Below, one piece after another: positions 35,244 to 45,286 of a stretch of DNA of 64,000 nt. The stretch is from Anaerostipes faecalis (GTDB taxonomy: Bacteria > Bacillota > Clostridia > Lachnospirales > Lachnospiraceae). A model generated the notes under the pieces. The model ran no database searches and was not told where the DNA came from. It saw only the letters and a list, made by a program, of their open reading frames with translations. Position numbers and translations under genes: made by a program. The stretch's first letter is position 1. Each line of letters opens with the position of its first letter. The DNA is taken from positions 1 to 64,000 of the forward strand of contig NZ_JABRXE010000007.1 of assembly GCF_018982945.1 (NCBI RefSeq), read 5' to 3'.

Positions 35244-35282
35244 CCTTTTTAATGAATAATAAAAGATTATTCATTAAAAAGG
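35244..35282. promoter_or_regulatory. 17-bp perfect inverted repeat upstream of satD
   Basis: CCTTTTTAATGAATAAT (35,244-35,260) and ATTATTCATTAAAAAGG (35,266-35,282) are exact reverse complements with a 5-nt spacer. The core TTATTCATTA appears a third time at 35,295-35,304 in direct orientation. Its place at the promoter of a HTH protein suggests an autoregulatory operator. It could also work as a weak terminator, but it lies between divergent gene ends without T runs. Confidence 0.6.
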
Positions 35283-35322
35283 AATAATTTTCTTTTATTC
35301 ATTATATTAAACATAAAGAAAG

Positions 35323-35350
35323 GGAGCTGGAAATTTCCAGCTCCTTCTTG
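35323..35350 (-). terminator. Intrinsic terminator after mtlD
   Basis: GGAGCTGG and CCAGCTCC form the stem around aaatt, with a run of T and C on the minus strand. It lies about 20 bp beyond the mtlD stop. Confidence 0.8.
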
Positions 35351-35365
35351 GATTCATTTTATAAT

Positions 35366-36505
35366 TTATAATGTGTTATAAATATCTACTACCTGTTCTA
35401 ATACTGTTTCATTATTAATTCCTGAAATCTCTTTCAATGCGTCTTTTACTCCAAGAGTTTTGATCTTATCCTGAAGTTCTACACTCTGAGGATCATCGGC
35501 ATTATTATATTTTAATGCTGCTGCAATTCCTGTAAGTAATGCATCTACTGGAAGATTATATTCCAATGCTGTCATTGTAGGTTTTGCCAATCTATCTGTT
35601 GCACTTAATTTTCTTAATGGTTCTCTTCCTACACGTGCAGTATCATCAACTAAATATGGATTTTTAAAACGGCTGATAATCTTTTCAATATATTTGAAAT
35701 GTGCCTCTTTATCAAATCCATATTTGTTTACAAGAGCCATTCCACTCTGTTCCATGGCTTTCTTTACAATTGTGTAGATTTCTTCATCTGCAATACTTTC
35801 ATCAATTGTTTTGTAACCTTTATAATTTCCAAGGTATGCTGTAATACAATGACCTGTATTTAATGTAAATAATTTTCTTTCGATGTATGCCATTAAATTA
35901 TCAGCAAGATTCATTCCTTCAATTTTTGGAACTTCTCCTTTGAAAGAAGCCTCTTCTACATTCCATTCGTAGTAGTTTTCAACAACCACATCGATTGGAT
36001 TATCCAGGCGTACCGGAGGTACAATACGGTCTACAGAACAATCAGGGAATCCCACATATTTATCTGCATATGATTTTTCATCATCATTTAAATGCTCATA
36101 AACAGCTTCTTTTAACTGAGAACTTCCTTTAATTGCATTTTCACATGCGATAATGTTTAAATATGCTTCGGAACCAGCTTCTTTTCTTGCAATAATTCCT
36201 TTTGCAACAGATGGTGCAATAATTGGAAGAATTCTTAATCCTACAGCTGTTGTAATGATTTCAGCTTCTTTGATTTCATCAATCAATTCTGGTTTTGTAG
36301 AATTTACACCGCTAATATCTGTAATTACCTGTTCTTTACTTTCCACATCTTTTACAAATATTGTATATTTTCCATCTTCATTGATTTTATCAATGATTAT
36401 ATCATTAACATCTGCAAATACCACATGATATCCGGCTCCGGAAAGTAAACCTCCGATAAATCCACGTCCAATGTTTCCTGCTCCGAACTGTATTGCTTTC
36501 TTCAT
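35366..36505 (-). CDS. mtlD: Mannitol-1-phosphate 5-dehydrogenase
   Basis: 379 residues. Oxidises mannitol-1-phosphate to fructose-6-phosphate with NAD+. The Rossmann loop F-G-A-G-N-I-G-R-G-F-I-G is at 7-18, and the catalytic region T-G-H-C-I-T-A-Y-L-G-N-Y-K-G is in the second half. It is the third gene of the mtlR-mtlA-mtlD unit, separated from mtlA by 148 bp that holds a hairpin terminator. Confidence 0.95.
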   Translation of the reverse strand: MKKAIQFGAGNIGRGFIGGLLSGAGYHVVFADVNDIIIDKINEDGKYTIFVKDVESKEQVITDISGVNSTKPELIDEIKEAEIITTAVGLRILPIIAPSVAKGIIARKEAGSEAYLNIIACENAIKGSSQLKEAVYEHLNDDEKSYADKYVGFPDCSVDRIVPPVRLDNPIDVVVENYYEWNVEEASFKGEVPKIEGMNLADNLMAYIERKLFTLNTGHCITAYLGNYKGYKTIDESIADEEIYTIVKKAMEQSGMALVNKYGFDKEAHFKYIEKIISRFKNPYLVDDTARVGREPLRKLSATDRLAKPTMTALEYNLPVDALLTGIAAALKYNNADDPQSVELQDKIKTLGVKDALKEISGINNETVLEQVVDIYNTL

Positions 36506-36600
36506 TTTGCTCCTCCTTTTTGAAAAAAAATTCTGATTTCAACTTAAATTCAATCATTTTCGGTTATTTCCGTTCAATTTTGATCAATTTTGAGTATATT

Positions 36601-36632
36601 AAAAGTGCATCTATATAAAGTGATGCACTTTT
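36601..36632 (-). terminator. Hairpin between mtlA and mtlD
   Basis: AAAAGTGCATC (36,601-36,611) and GATGCACTTTT (36,622-36,632) form an 11-bp perfect stem just after the mtlA stop on the minus strand. It may reduce mtlD expression relative to mtlA, or be the site of partial termination. Confidence 0.7.
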
Positions 36633-36653
36633 AAATAAATACGGAAGTTTTTC

Positions 36654-38531
36654 CTACTTGAAAATTTCCATGATTTCATCAACATTCTTTGTTGTCTTCA
36701 TCATTTCCAGACATTCTGCATCATCAAGAACTTCTGTAATTCTTCCTAAGATTGATAAATGTTCATCTCCAACACCAGCGATACCGATGACTAACTGTGC
36801 TTTTTCTCCGCCAAAATCAACGCCATCTGGATACTGAAGAATAACGATACCGCTCTTTTTAACTTTGTTTTTTGCATCTATTGTACCATGAGGAATTGCA
36901 ATTCCCATTCCCATGTATACAGAAGCTTCTTCGTTACGTTTTATCATTGCCGGAATGTATTCTTCATCTACATATCCTAATTCATTTAACAACTTACCAG
37001 CAGCTGTGATTGCATCATTCATAGGAACTGTTTTTAATCCGGTTTTAATACCTTCTTCTACTAAAATCTTGCTGTTGGCTGTTATTGTTTCTTCTGCTGC
37101 AGAAGCTGTTTCTTCTACTGCTGGAGCCTCTGATTCAACTGATGTTACCTGAGCATATAACTGATCTAATTTAGGGTCAGCAAGGAAGTTTCCGATGGTA
37201 ACCATCTGAGCCTGTGGTGCTGCTTTTACTGCACGATCAACTAATATTTCCTGTACAACTGCAATATCACAATCAGCAGGGATATTATCTACAGATGTGT
37301 TTGTAACTGTGATATCAGGACGTTGTCCTTTGATACGATTACGGAATTTTGTTGCACCCATTGCAGATGATCCCATACCGGCATCACATGCAAAGATAAT
37401 CTTCTTGATTTCACCAGCTTTTTTAGGTTCACCATTTGATGCAGGAACAGTCATTCCTTTTGATTCTGCTTTTGCAGCAGCCATATCATTTTGTGCTTCT
37501 TCTAAGCTCTTACCGTTTGACATCTTAATAATTGGTGAAGCAACAAGGAAAGATACTCCAGCTGCGATTAAAACACCAATCAGTGTAAATAAAATCTGAC
37601 TCTTAGGTGACATTGACAGATAAGTGATAATGGAACCTGGAGAAGCAGGTCCTACAAGACCACATCCTGTAATTGTAAACCATGCAATTGCACAAACATT
37701 ACCAGCGATTGGTGCAATAATTACCAGTGGATTCATCAATACATATGGGAAGTAAATTTCATGAATACCACCAAATAAATGGATGATAATTGCTCCAGGA
37801 GCTGAATCTTTTGTTGTTTTATCTTTACAGAATAACCAGTATGCAACTAATACACCAAGACCTGGACCTGGATTAGGCTCTAACATGTACATGATAGATT
37901 TACCAGCCTGTGCTGCCTGTTCGATTGCGATTGGTGTAAAAATACCGTGGTTAATTGCATTGTTCAGGAACAATACTTTTGCAGGTTCGATAAAGATTGC
38001 TGCCAATGGAAGCATTTTCGCTTTAATCAATACATTTACACCTGCTGTTAAGATTGCTAAAATAGCACTCATAAATGGTCCGATTAAGTAATATCCGATA
38101 ATTGCTACAAGCATACCAAGGATACCAACAGAGAAGTTATTGATTAACATCTCAAATCCAGCTGGCATACGAGTTTCCATAAATTTATCAAATTTTTTGA
38201 TCACCCATCCAGCGAAAGGTCCCATAACCATGGCACCCATCAGCATCGGCTGTCCTTTTAAACCACCAACACCTGCAATACAACCCATAACGGCAATGGC
38301 ACCCATAACACCGCCACGATCTCCACCTACCATTTTACCACCAGTATAAGCAATTAATGCTGGTAAAAGGAAATACAGCATATAAGGCTGAATAGATGCA
38401 AGTTTTTCATTAGGAAGCCATCCATCAGCAATAAATAAAGCTGTGATAAGACCCCATGCGATAAATGCACCAATGTTTGGCATAACCATGGCACTCAAAA
38501 ATTTACCAAACTTTTGTACTTTGTTCTTCAT
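36654..38531 (-). CDS. mtlA: Mannitol PTS permease, EIICBA
   Basis: 625 residues. The N-terminal EIIC membrane domain (about 1-345) with G-G-I-H-E-I-Y-F-P-Y carries mannitol. EIIB (about 370-470) has phosphorylated Cys382 in F-A-C-D-A-G-M-G-S-S. EIIA (about 490-625) has His548 in I-A-I-P-H-G-T. All three PTS domains are fused, as in E. coli MtlA. An Ala/Glu-rich linker separates B and A. It imports and phosphorylates mannitol to mannitol-1-phosphate. The start overlaps the mtlR stop by 4 nt. Confidence 0.95.
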   Translation of the reverse strand: MKNKVQKFGKFLSAMVMPNIGAFIAWGLITALFIADGWLPNEKLASIQPYMLYFLLPALIAYTGGKMVGGDRGGVMGAIAVMGCIAGVGGLKGQPMLMGAMVMGPFAGWVIKKFDKFMETRMPAGFEMLINNFSVGILGMLVAIIGYYLIGPFMSAILAILTAGVNVLIKAKMLPLAAIFIEPAKVLFLNNAINHGIFTPIAIEQAAQAGKSIMYMLEPNPGPGLGVLVAYWLFCKDKTTKDSAPGAIIIHLFGGIHEIYFPYVLMNPLVIIAPIAGNVCAIAWFTITGCGLVGPASPGSIITYLSMSPKSQILFTLIGVLIAAGVSFLVASPIIKMSNGKSLEEAQNDMAAAKAESKGMTVPASNGEPKKAGEIKKIIFACDAGMGSSAMGATKFRNRIKGQRPDITVTNTSVDNIPADCDIAVVQEILVDRAVKAAPQAQMVTIGNFLADPKLDQLYAQVTSVESEAPAVEETASAAEETITANSKILVEEGIKTGLKTVPMNDAITAAGKLLNELGYVDEEYIPAMIKRNEEASVYMGMGIAIPHGTIDAKNKVKKSGIVILQYPDGVDFGGEKAQLVIGIAGVGDEHLSILGRITEVLDDAECLEMMKTTKNVDEIMEIFK

Positions 38532-40639
38532 GTTTGTGTTCCTCCTTCTTTTCCCTTTTTTCTCATGATCTTTTCATAGTAGTTTCCAAGGCATATTTCC
38601 AGCTGTGCCTCAACAGCATTACGATTTTTATTCATCAAATATGTAATAATCTGATCTTTTTCAGCCAGGGCACCGCTGATTTCACTCATAATCTCCCTGT
38701 ATACTGCATGATTATTTACAGATGGGATCAACATAATAATTGCTCCACAGATTGTCTGTCCTCCCTCACTGAAATCCTGTTTCAATGAAATATATCCAAA
38801 TCTACAGTGCTTCACACCTTTTGTTTCACAATGCAAAAACAGTATATTTACAGTTGGAATATAGGTTGTGGAAATATCCTCTCTCTTCTTCAAATCCCTT
38901 TTGATCATATCTGCAAGTTCCTCACTCCTTGCAAATAAATTTCCAGCACACATAATCAAATTTTCTTTACTTTTTACGGATTCTTCTGAAGATATTTTGA
39001 TATTATCCAATACCTGTAATATTTCCTGTCCAAGAAGCACCATATAATCAATGTCAGCTCTTCTTATTTTATGTCTGCTTTTTGCCTGTTTTTGCTTCTT
39101 TAAAGGTTTTGATTTCTTCACTCCCTTTAATGCTTTTCGAATCAGAAGCTTATCTGGTTCCGGAAGCACTGAATTTACAAATACATTGGGAAATGAAGTC
39201 TCTAACTCTGCTGTTGAAATAATAAGGTCAATATTCTGCTCTTCAAGTTTGAATGGATCAATATCTGCTGTTGAAATAATCTGTCGTACCATAATTTCAG
39301 GAAATTCTTTTTGAAGATGCACAGAAAGCATATGTGATGTTCCTACTCCATGAGGACATGCTATACAAACTGATACTTTTTCTTCTTCTGCATACTTCTT
39401 TTCCATAGCAACAGAAAAATATAGTGCGATAAATCCTAATTCACCTTCTGAAATTTGATCAACTTCCAGTTCATTTTTAAGAAATTCACAAGCTGTAATA
39501 GTTGCTTCATAGATTTCTTTATATTTTTCTTTCAGTATTTCAAGATGTCCATTTTCTGTAAACAGATTCATCTTTATTCGATTTAATGCCGGTCTCATAT
39601 GGTTACATAAACCATCAATCAGCACAGGATTATCTAAAAAATCTGTTTCCAGCAACTTCTCCATGTTCAGAACAATTTTTATTACAATTTGTCTGACATG
39701 AAAGTTTTCTTCGTCATATTTACTGTCATTCTTATTTTTCCATATTTTTGCACATAAAAGCTGAAGTGTAATATTATAAACTTCTCCATCAGAAACCTGA
39801 TTTCCTGTCAGCATTCCGATTTTACTGCCAATCCAATTAGCAACCTGACATTCTGGAAGGTGCATCATGGACAATAAATCTTTTCCGTCTTCCCTGATTT
39901 CCCATCCTCTGCTGATCCGGCAAATCGTAAGAATAAAATATAAGGATAAATGAATTTCTGATCGTTCAGTATACTGAATATCCAAAACATTTTGAGTCTC
40001 TCTGATAATCAGCTGTACTTCCTGTAAAATCTGTTCACTTAATCCATGAAATAATTTTTCTTCTGGAATTTCATCATTGTCCAGCAAGCTTTTTAAATGT
40101 TTATTTGTCAGCATTTTTCTTAAAAGAATGATAACCGTCTGGCGGAAATCTTCTTCTTTGCCTTCCCAATAGATTCCGATTCCTGCTTTTCTATACAGTC
40201 TCAGATTATAATGATTTATCCATTGTTCTATCTCATCCAAATCATTAGTAAGTGTTCCATCTGAAATATGAAAAAGGGATGTAAAATAAAAATATTTTAA
40301 TGGTTGGTTTTCTGACAAAATTTCCAGTAAAATCCTATCCTGGCGTTGACTTTTCGTATAACCAGACTGATTCTGATCCATCTGAAGAAGTTCCTGAAGG
40401 AATTGTCTCGTTTCCTTATCCTCGTCTACATAAAGACCTACTCTAGGTTTTTTTACAAGATGAAAATCATTTTCTTCAAACCATGCATCGATTTGATTCA
40501 TCTCTCTTAGAATTGTACGTGAGCTGAGTTTTAACTTCTCCGAAATAGCTTGAACTGTTACGGGATTATCTGCTGTAAACTGAGCCAGCATTTCAATGAT
40601 CATTTTTTGTCTCTGGGTTAATCCGGATTTTTTTTTCAA
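38528..40639 (-). CDS. mtlR: Mannitol operon regulator, PRD-containing
   Basis: 703 residues in the MtlR layout: N-terminal helix-turn-helix domains (T-Q-R-Q-K-M-I-I-E-M-L, then K-L-S-S-R-T-I-L-R-E-M), two PRD domains (about 190-420), an EIIB-like domain with C-P-H-G-V-G-T-S near 430, and an EIIA-like C-terminus with F-L-H-C-E-T. Activity is set by PTS phosphorylation of the PRDs and the EII domains. As the first gene of the operon it activates mtlA and mtlD. It has a Shine-Dalgarno GGGGTGG before the start. Confidence 0.9.
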   Translation of the reverse strand: MKKKSGLTQRQKMIIEMLAQFTADNPVTVQAISEKLKLSSRTILREMNQIDAWFEENDFHLVKKPRVGLYVDEDKETRQFLQELLQMDQNQSGYTKSQRQDRILLEILSENQPLKYFYFTSLFHISDGTLTNDLDEIEQWINHYNLRLYRKAGIGIYWEGKEEDFRQTVIILLRKMLTNKHLKSLLDNDEIPEEKLFHGLSEQILQEVQLIIRETQNVLDIQYTERSEIHLSLYFILTICRISRGWEIREDGKDLLSMMHLPECQVANWIGSKIGMLTGNQVSDGEVYNITLQLLCAKIWKNKNDSKYDEENFHVRQIVIKIVLNMEKLLETDFLDNPVLIDGLCNHMRPALNRIKMNLFTENGHLEILKEKYKEIYEATITACEFLKNELEVDQISEGELGFIALYFSVAMEKKYAEEEKVSVCIACPHGVGTSHMLSVHLQKEFPEIMVRQIISTADIDPFKLEEQNIDLIISTAELETSFPNVFVNSVLPEPDKLLIRKALKGVKKSKPLKKQKQAKSRHKIRRADIDYMVLLGQEILQVLDNIKISSEESVKSKENLIMCAGNLFARSEELADMIKRDLKKREDISTTYIPTVNILFLHCETKGVKHCRFGYISLKQDFSEGGQTICGAIIMLIPSVNNHAVYREIMSEISGALAEKDQIITYLMNKNRNAVEAQLEICLGNYYEKIMRKKGKEGGTQT

Positions 40640-40766
40640 TTATTTCCACCCCTTTCATGTATAATTATATATATATGTTCGCATCTGCACAACTAATTGA
40701 TATAGCAATTTTGTCTGTATAAAATAGTGACATGAAATGGTGACATTTTTGAATCATGACACAAAA

Positions 40767-40798
40767 AAATCCCCTTTCGCAAAACCAAAAGGGGATTT
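40767..40798 (-). terminator. Intrinsic terminator after topB
   Basis: AAATCCCCTTT (40,767-40,777) and AAAGGGGATTT (40,788-40,798) form the stem; on the minus strand seven T residues follow. It lies between topB and mtlR. Confidence 0.8.
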
Positions 40799-40809
40799 GA
40801 ATAAATTTT

Positions 40810-42921
40810 TTAAAATTTTATTTTTGAAAGAGCTTCCGCAAATGCATTATTAATTGGTGCTTCTGACTCTTTTTGCTGTTTTTTCAGATAGCGATTTACT
40901 TCTTTCCTGCTCATTCCAGCTCCTTCTTTTTTCTTTCGTTCCTGGAATGCAGATAATTTTTCTTTGTGTCCACATATACAAACAAATTTCTTATTATCTC
41001 CTTCTCCTACCAGTTCCATCTTCTTATGACAAACAGGACAGCGAGCATTAGTTGTTTTAGACACGGTTTTTTTATATCCGCAGTTTCGATCCTGACAAAC
41101 CAGAAGTTTTCCATGTTTTCCTTGAACTGAGAGAAGGAATTTCCCGCATTCCGGACACTTATGACGGGTTACATTATCATGGCGGAATTTTCCATCAGAT
41201 GATTTAATGTCCTGGATCAATGCTTCTGTATAATTCCTGATTTCTTTCATAAATTTCTGATCATTTTCTTTTCCTTTGGAAATTGCTGTAAGCTTCTGTT
41301 CCCAATCTGCCGTCAGATCAGCTTTTTTCAAATCATCTGGCACCAGCTCAAGAAGCTGCTTCCCTTTAGAAGTAATAATAATATCGTTACCCTTCTTTTC
41401 TAATAAATAACTTCGAAATAATTTATCAATGATATCCGCTCTGGTGGCAACAGTTCCCAGTCCTTTTTTATCCATCTGATCAATTAATGTTCCTTCTGTA
41501 TACCTGGCAGGTGCATTTGTTTTACCCTCTGTCATTAAAATTGAACCTACTATATACTGTTTTCCTTTGGCTGGAAGTTCCGGAATTTCGGTAATGATAT
41601 TTCCATCTTTTTCTTCTTCCTGATAAAGTTCCTTCCATCCAGGATTTTTCATTAATATTACTTTTGACCGAAGACGTTGTCCCTGGATTTCTCCATAAAT
41701 CTGAATCTGCTCAGAAATTGAAGGTTCCATAAGAACAGCCATAAATCTTTTTACTACCATATCATATATTTTCCTTTCATCTGCCGACATGGAAGATAAC
41801 TGCACATATTGTTCAGTAGGAATGATTGCATGATGATCAGATACCTTTGCATTATTTATAAAACGTTTATTAGATTTTATATCTTTTCTCATTAATTTTG
41901 CTGCTGCTTTTTTGTATGGACCAACACCACATGCTTTTATTCTTTCTTTTAAGGTATCTGTCATGTCACTGGTCAGATACCTGGAATCTGTTCTTGGATA
42001 AGTCAGGACTTTATGATGTTCATAAAGAGACTGCATAAGATTTAAAGTCTGTTTTGGTGAAAATCCGTATTTTCTGCTTGCCTCTTTTTGCAAGGTAGTC
42101 AGATCATACAGCTCTGGTCCATAGGATTTCTTCTCTTTCCGACTGACTTCTTTTACAGTTAGATTACCGCTTTTTAATACTTTGCCAATCTCTTCTGATT
42201 TCTTTTTATCAAATATTCTTTGATTTCCATTGGAATTTTCCCATATAAAGCTCATACCAGAGGCTGTCACTTTCCATCCATAATATATCTCTGGTTTAAA
42301 AGTCCGGATTTCCTTTTCACGTTCTTCAATCATTGCCAATGTTGGAGTTTGGACACGACCACAGGATAGCTGTGCATTATATTTGCAGGTTAAAGCTCTG
42401 GTTGCATTGATTCCAACAAGCCAGTCTGCCTCTGCACGTGATCGTGCTGCACGAAAAAGCGCATCATAATCTTTTCCGTTTTTTAAATGGGCAAACCCAT
42501 CCTTGATTGCCTTGTCTGTTACAGAAGATATCCATAAACGATAAATTGGTTTCTTATTACCAGACATCTGCAAAATCCATCTTGCCACCAGTTCACCCTC
42601 TCTTCCGGCATCTGTCGCAATAACGATATCAGAAATGTCATTTCTTAATATCAGCTTTTTCACTGCCTGAAACTGTTTTGATGTCTGACGTAATACTGTA
42701 AGCTTCCAATGCTTTGGCATCATAGGCAAAGTTTCCAAATTCCAGGTTTTGTATTCATTACCATACTGTTCAGGATCAGCCAGAGATACGAGATGTCCCA
42801 GTGCCCATGTGACAATGTAGTTCTTCCCTTCAATATAACTATGTGATTGGTTATTACATCCCAGTACCCTTGCAATATCCCTTGCAACAGATGGTTTTTC
42901 AGCTAAAACAAGTCGTTTCAT
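40810..42921 (-). CDS. topB: DNA topoisomerase III
   Basis: 703 residues, a type IA topoisomerase that relaxes and decatenates DNA. The TOPRIM domain has L-A-E-K-P-S-V-A-R-D near the start and A-T-D-A-G-R-E-G-E near 100; the catalytic Tyr lies in T-Y-P-R-T-D-S-R-Y near residue 310. The C-terminus has two zinc-ribbon-like cysteine groups (C-P-E-C-G-K-F, C-P-V-C-H-K-K). Length and order match the B. subtilis TopB type. It is divergent from the YfcE-like gene. Confidence 0.93.
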   Translation of the reverse strand: MKRLVLAEKPSVARDIARVLGCNNQSHSYIEGKNYIVTWALGHLVSLADPEQYGNEYKTWNLETLPMMPKHWKLTVLRQTSKQFQAVKKLILRNDISDIVIATDAGREGELVARWILQMSGNKKPIYRLWISSVTDKAIKDGFAHLKNGKDYDALFRAARSRAEADWLVGINATRALTCKYNAQLSCGRVQTPTLAMIEEREKEIRTFKPEIYYGWKVTASGMSFIWENSNGNQRIFDKKKSEEIGKVLKSGNLTVKEVSRKEKKSYGPELYDLTTLQKEASRKYGFSPKQTLNLMQSLYEHHKVLTYPRTDSRYLTSDMTDTLKERIKACGVGPYKKAAAKLMRKDIKSNKRFINNAKVSDHHAIIPTEQYVQLSSMSADERKIYDMVVKRFMAVLMEPSISEQIQIYGEIQGQRLRSKVILMKNPGWKELYQEEEKDGNIITEIPELPAKGKQYIVGSILMTEGKTNAPARYTEGTLIDQMDKKGLGTVATRADIIDKLFRSYLLEKKGNDIIITSKGKQLLELVPDDLKKADLTADWEQKLTAISKGKENDQKFMKEIRNYTEALIQDIKSSDGKFRHDNVTRHKCPECGKFLLSVQGKHGKLLVCQDRNCGYKKTVSKTTNARCPVCHKKMELVGEGDNKKFVCICGHKEKLSAFQERKKKEGAGMSRKEVNRYLKKQQKESEAPINNAFAEALSKIKF

Positions 42922-43011
42922 TGTTATTTCCCTTCCTAAACTGGTATTTTTTTATAATCTTTATTATAATAATAGAAATTATAAAAATAATCTACAGAAG
43001 AGGTGAAATTT

Positions 43012-43554
43012 ATGAGACTTATGATTGCATCGGATATTCATGGTTCTGCCTATTATTGCCAAAAACTAATGGCTGCTTTTGAAAAAGAAACACCTGATAA
43101 GCTTTTGCTTTTAGGAGATCTTTTATATCATGGCCCGAGAAACGATCTTCCCAGAGATTATCAGCCTAAGGAAGTAATTTCCATGCTAAATACACATTGT
43201 CAGCAAATTATCTGTGTCAGAGGGAATTGTGAAGCGGAAGTTGATCAGATGGTTCTTGAATTTCCTATTATGAGTGATTCCTGCATTTTATTTCACGAAC
43301 ATCATATGATATTTGCTACTCACGGACATATTTATAATCCACAGCATCCACCAAAACTTCATTCGGGAGATATTCTTTTAAACGGACATACCCATGTATC
43401 CTGCTGCAAAGAATATGATGATTTTCTCTATATCAATCCAGGCTCTGTCTCCATTCCAAAAGAAGATACTCCAAATGGATATATTCTTTTCAATGATGAA
43501 GAAATCTTATGGAAAAATTTAGATGGAAAAATTTATAAAACATATAGGATTTAA
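43012..43554 (+). CDS. yfcE: YfcE-like metallophosphodiesterase
   Basis: 180 residues. The calcineurin-like metal motifs are all present: D-I-H-G (8-11), G-D-L-L-Y-H-G-P-R, G-N-C-E, T-H-G-H and N-G-H-T-H. These bind two metal ions and hydrolyse phosphodiesters. The cellular substrate is not known. I prefer ATG 43,012 to GTG 43,003, since the M-x-L-M-I-A-S-D-I-H-G start is conserved and GAGG lies in range. Confidence 0.88.
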   Translation: MRLMIASDIHGSAYYCQKLMAAFEKETPDKLLLLGDLLYHGPRNDLPRDYQPKEVISMLNTHCQQIICVRGNCEAEVDQMVLEFPIMSDSCILFHEHHMIFATHGHIYNPQHPPKLHSGDILLNGHTHVSCCKEYDDFLYINPGSVSIPKEDTPNGYILFNDEEILWKNLDGKIYKTYRI

Positions 43555-43558
43555 AAAC

Positions 43559-43588
43559 AAAAAAGAGGGCAAAAGCGCCCTCTTTTTA
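43559..43588. terminator. Bidirectional terminator
   Basis: aaaaagagggc (43,560-43,570) pairs with gccctcttttt (43,577-43,587), A and T runs on both sides. Serves the YfcE gene and the convergent 86-aa gene. Confidence 0.85.
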
Positions 43589-43623
43589 ACAAAAATCAAT
43601 TGATATTAAATACTACTATATAA

Positions 43624-43884
43624 TTACAGTTTACAGATATCAGCTATTGTATCAAATGGAATCCCTTCATTTTCTCCATTTTCATCTTTATGCACAAATA
43701 CAATATCATCTTCTTCTGTATAGCGTGCATACTCAATCTGCATAAAATCTCCTTTGATTTTTCTTCCGTTTAATGTTTCTACTATAATTTTATCATTCTG
43801 AGAAATAAACAGTTCTTCTTCTTTCCCTGTTTCATCCTCTTTTACAATTTTTACTCCTGGCAATACACTTTTAAAATCAATCAT
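43624..43884 (-). CDS. Short acidic protein, 86 aa, unassigned
   Basis: Starts ATG 43,884 after AAAGGAGA. It is rich in Glu and Asp (K-E-D-E-T-G-K-E-E-E-L, Y-T-E-E-D-D-I-V-F-V-H-K-D-E-N-G) with beta-strand-like alternation, as in small SH3-barrel proteins. It lies 22 bp downstream of the aldehyde dehydrogenase stop-side, on the same strand, so it is probably last in that transcript. No family is recognised. Confidence 0.6.
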   Translation of the reverse strand: MIDFKSVLPGVKIVKEDETGKEEELFISQNDKIIVETLNGRKIKGDFMQIEYARYTEEDDIVFVHKDENGENEGIPFDTIADICKL

Positions 43885-43906
43885 TTTATTTTCTCCTTTG
43901 TAATTT

Positions 43907-45280
43907 TTAATATTTTATCAAATGGCGCATGGTCCATTCTTTGATTTTTCCGTAAGGCTGATATCTTACCGACACATCAAATTTTTGTGATTTCCTGACG
44001 ATGCTCTTTTTGTGACTGAATGTATCAAAGCTAGATTTACCATGGTAAGCACCCATACCACTTTCTCCAACACCACCAAATCCTAATTCAGAAGATGCCA
44101 GATGAATGATTGTATCATTGATACATCCGCCACCAAATGGAATATGCTCCATAATATCTTTTTCCATTTTTTTGTTTTTAGTAAAAAGATATAATGCCAG
44201 AGGTTTTGGCTGTGATCTCAAGTATTTTTTTACTTCCTGAATTTTATTGTATGAAAGAATAGGAAGTACTGGACCAAAAATTTCCTCCTTCATGATAGCA
44301 GAGTCCTTCTCTATCCGGGTAAGTATTGTAGGTGCAATTTTTCTGGTCAAACCATCTCCATAACCACCTTCCACTATAAAGCCGCTTTTCATAAGTCTGA
44401 TAATTCGTTGATAATGTCTGGAATTTATAATTCTTGGATAATCAGAATTCGTCAACGGGTTGGCGCCATACATTTTATGAATCCAATATCTTAAATAGAC
44501 AATAAGCTCTTTTTCCACTTTTTGATTCACCAGGATATAATCCGGAGCGACACATGTCTGCCCTGCATTCAGATATTTCCCAAATACAATCCGCTTAGCA
44601 GCCAATTTTAGATTTGCTGTTTCATCCACAATACAGGGACTCTTACCGCCCAATTCTAAAGTAACTGGTGTCAGATTTACAGAAGATTTCTCCATGACTA
44701 ATTTTCCAACGGCTACACTTCCAGTAAAGAAAATATAATCAAACTTCTGATTCAGCAACTCCTGACTTTCCTTCTGTCCACCAGTGACCACTGTTACAAA
44801 ACTCTCTGGAAATATGTCCTCTATCATATTCTCTATTACCTTGGATGTATTTTGAGAATACTCTGATGGCTTTAAAATACAGCAGTTTCCCGCCCCGATA
44901 GCTCCTATCAATGGTTCCAGTGTCAAAAGTAACGGATAATTCCATGGAGACATAATCAAGACAACTCCGTACGGCTCGGATATAATAAAGCTTTTTGCCG
45001 GGAATTGAGCCAACGGTGTTTTAACTGATTTTGGTTTCATCCATGATTTTAGATGTTTCTTTACATAACGAATTTCATTGAGCACCATAGCAATCTCTGT
45101 CATATAAGATTCATAAGGGGATTTATTCAGATCTTGTCTTAGTGCTTTATAGAACTGCTTCTCATACTTATGAATCCCATATTCCAAACGATTTAAGGCC
45201 CTGATTCGAAATTCGTAGGAATTTGTTTTTCCTTTGTTATAAAATTGTCTTTGCTTATTAATGATATTTTTTATGCTCAT
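43907..45280 (-). CDS. Aldehyde dehydrogenase family protein
   Basis: 457 residues of the class 3/YwdH-like NAD(P)-dependent aldehyde dehydrogenases. It has the P-W-N-Y-P-L segment, T-G-S-V-A-V-G-K for the nucleotide, catalytic Glu in L-E-L-G-G-K-S and Cys in N-A-G-Q-T-C-V-A-P. The start ATG 45,280 is supported by the conserved N-terminus. There is no ribosome binding site; a promoter -10 box lies only 6 bp before the ATG, predicting a leaderless mRNA. The substrate is probably a fatty or long-chain aldehyde by family analogy. Confidence 0.88.
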   Translation of the reverse strand: MSIKNIINKQRQFYNKGKTNSYEFRIRALNRLEYGIHKYEKQFYKALRQDLNKSPYESYMTEIAMVLNEIRYVKKHLKSWMKPKSVKTPLAQFPAKSFIISEPYGVVLIMSPWNYPLLLTLEPLIGAIGAGNCCILKPSEYSQNTSKVIENMIEDIFPESFVTVVTGGQKESQELLNQKFDYIFFTGSVAVGKLVMEKSSVNLTPVTLELGGKSPCIVDETANLKLAAKRIVFGKYLNAGQTCVAPDYILVNQKVEKELIVYLRYWIHKMYGANPLTNSDYPRIINSRHYQRIIRLMKSGFIVEGGYGDGLTRKIAPTILTRIEKDSAIMKEEIFGPVLPILSYNKIQEVKKYLRSQPKPLALYLFTKNKKMEKDIMEHIPFGGGCINDTIIHLASSELGFGGVGESGMGAYHGKSSFDTFSHKKSIVRKSQKFDVSVRYQPYGKIKEWTMRHLIKY

Positions 45281-45286
45281 AAAACT

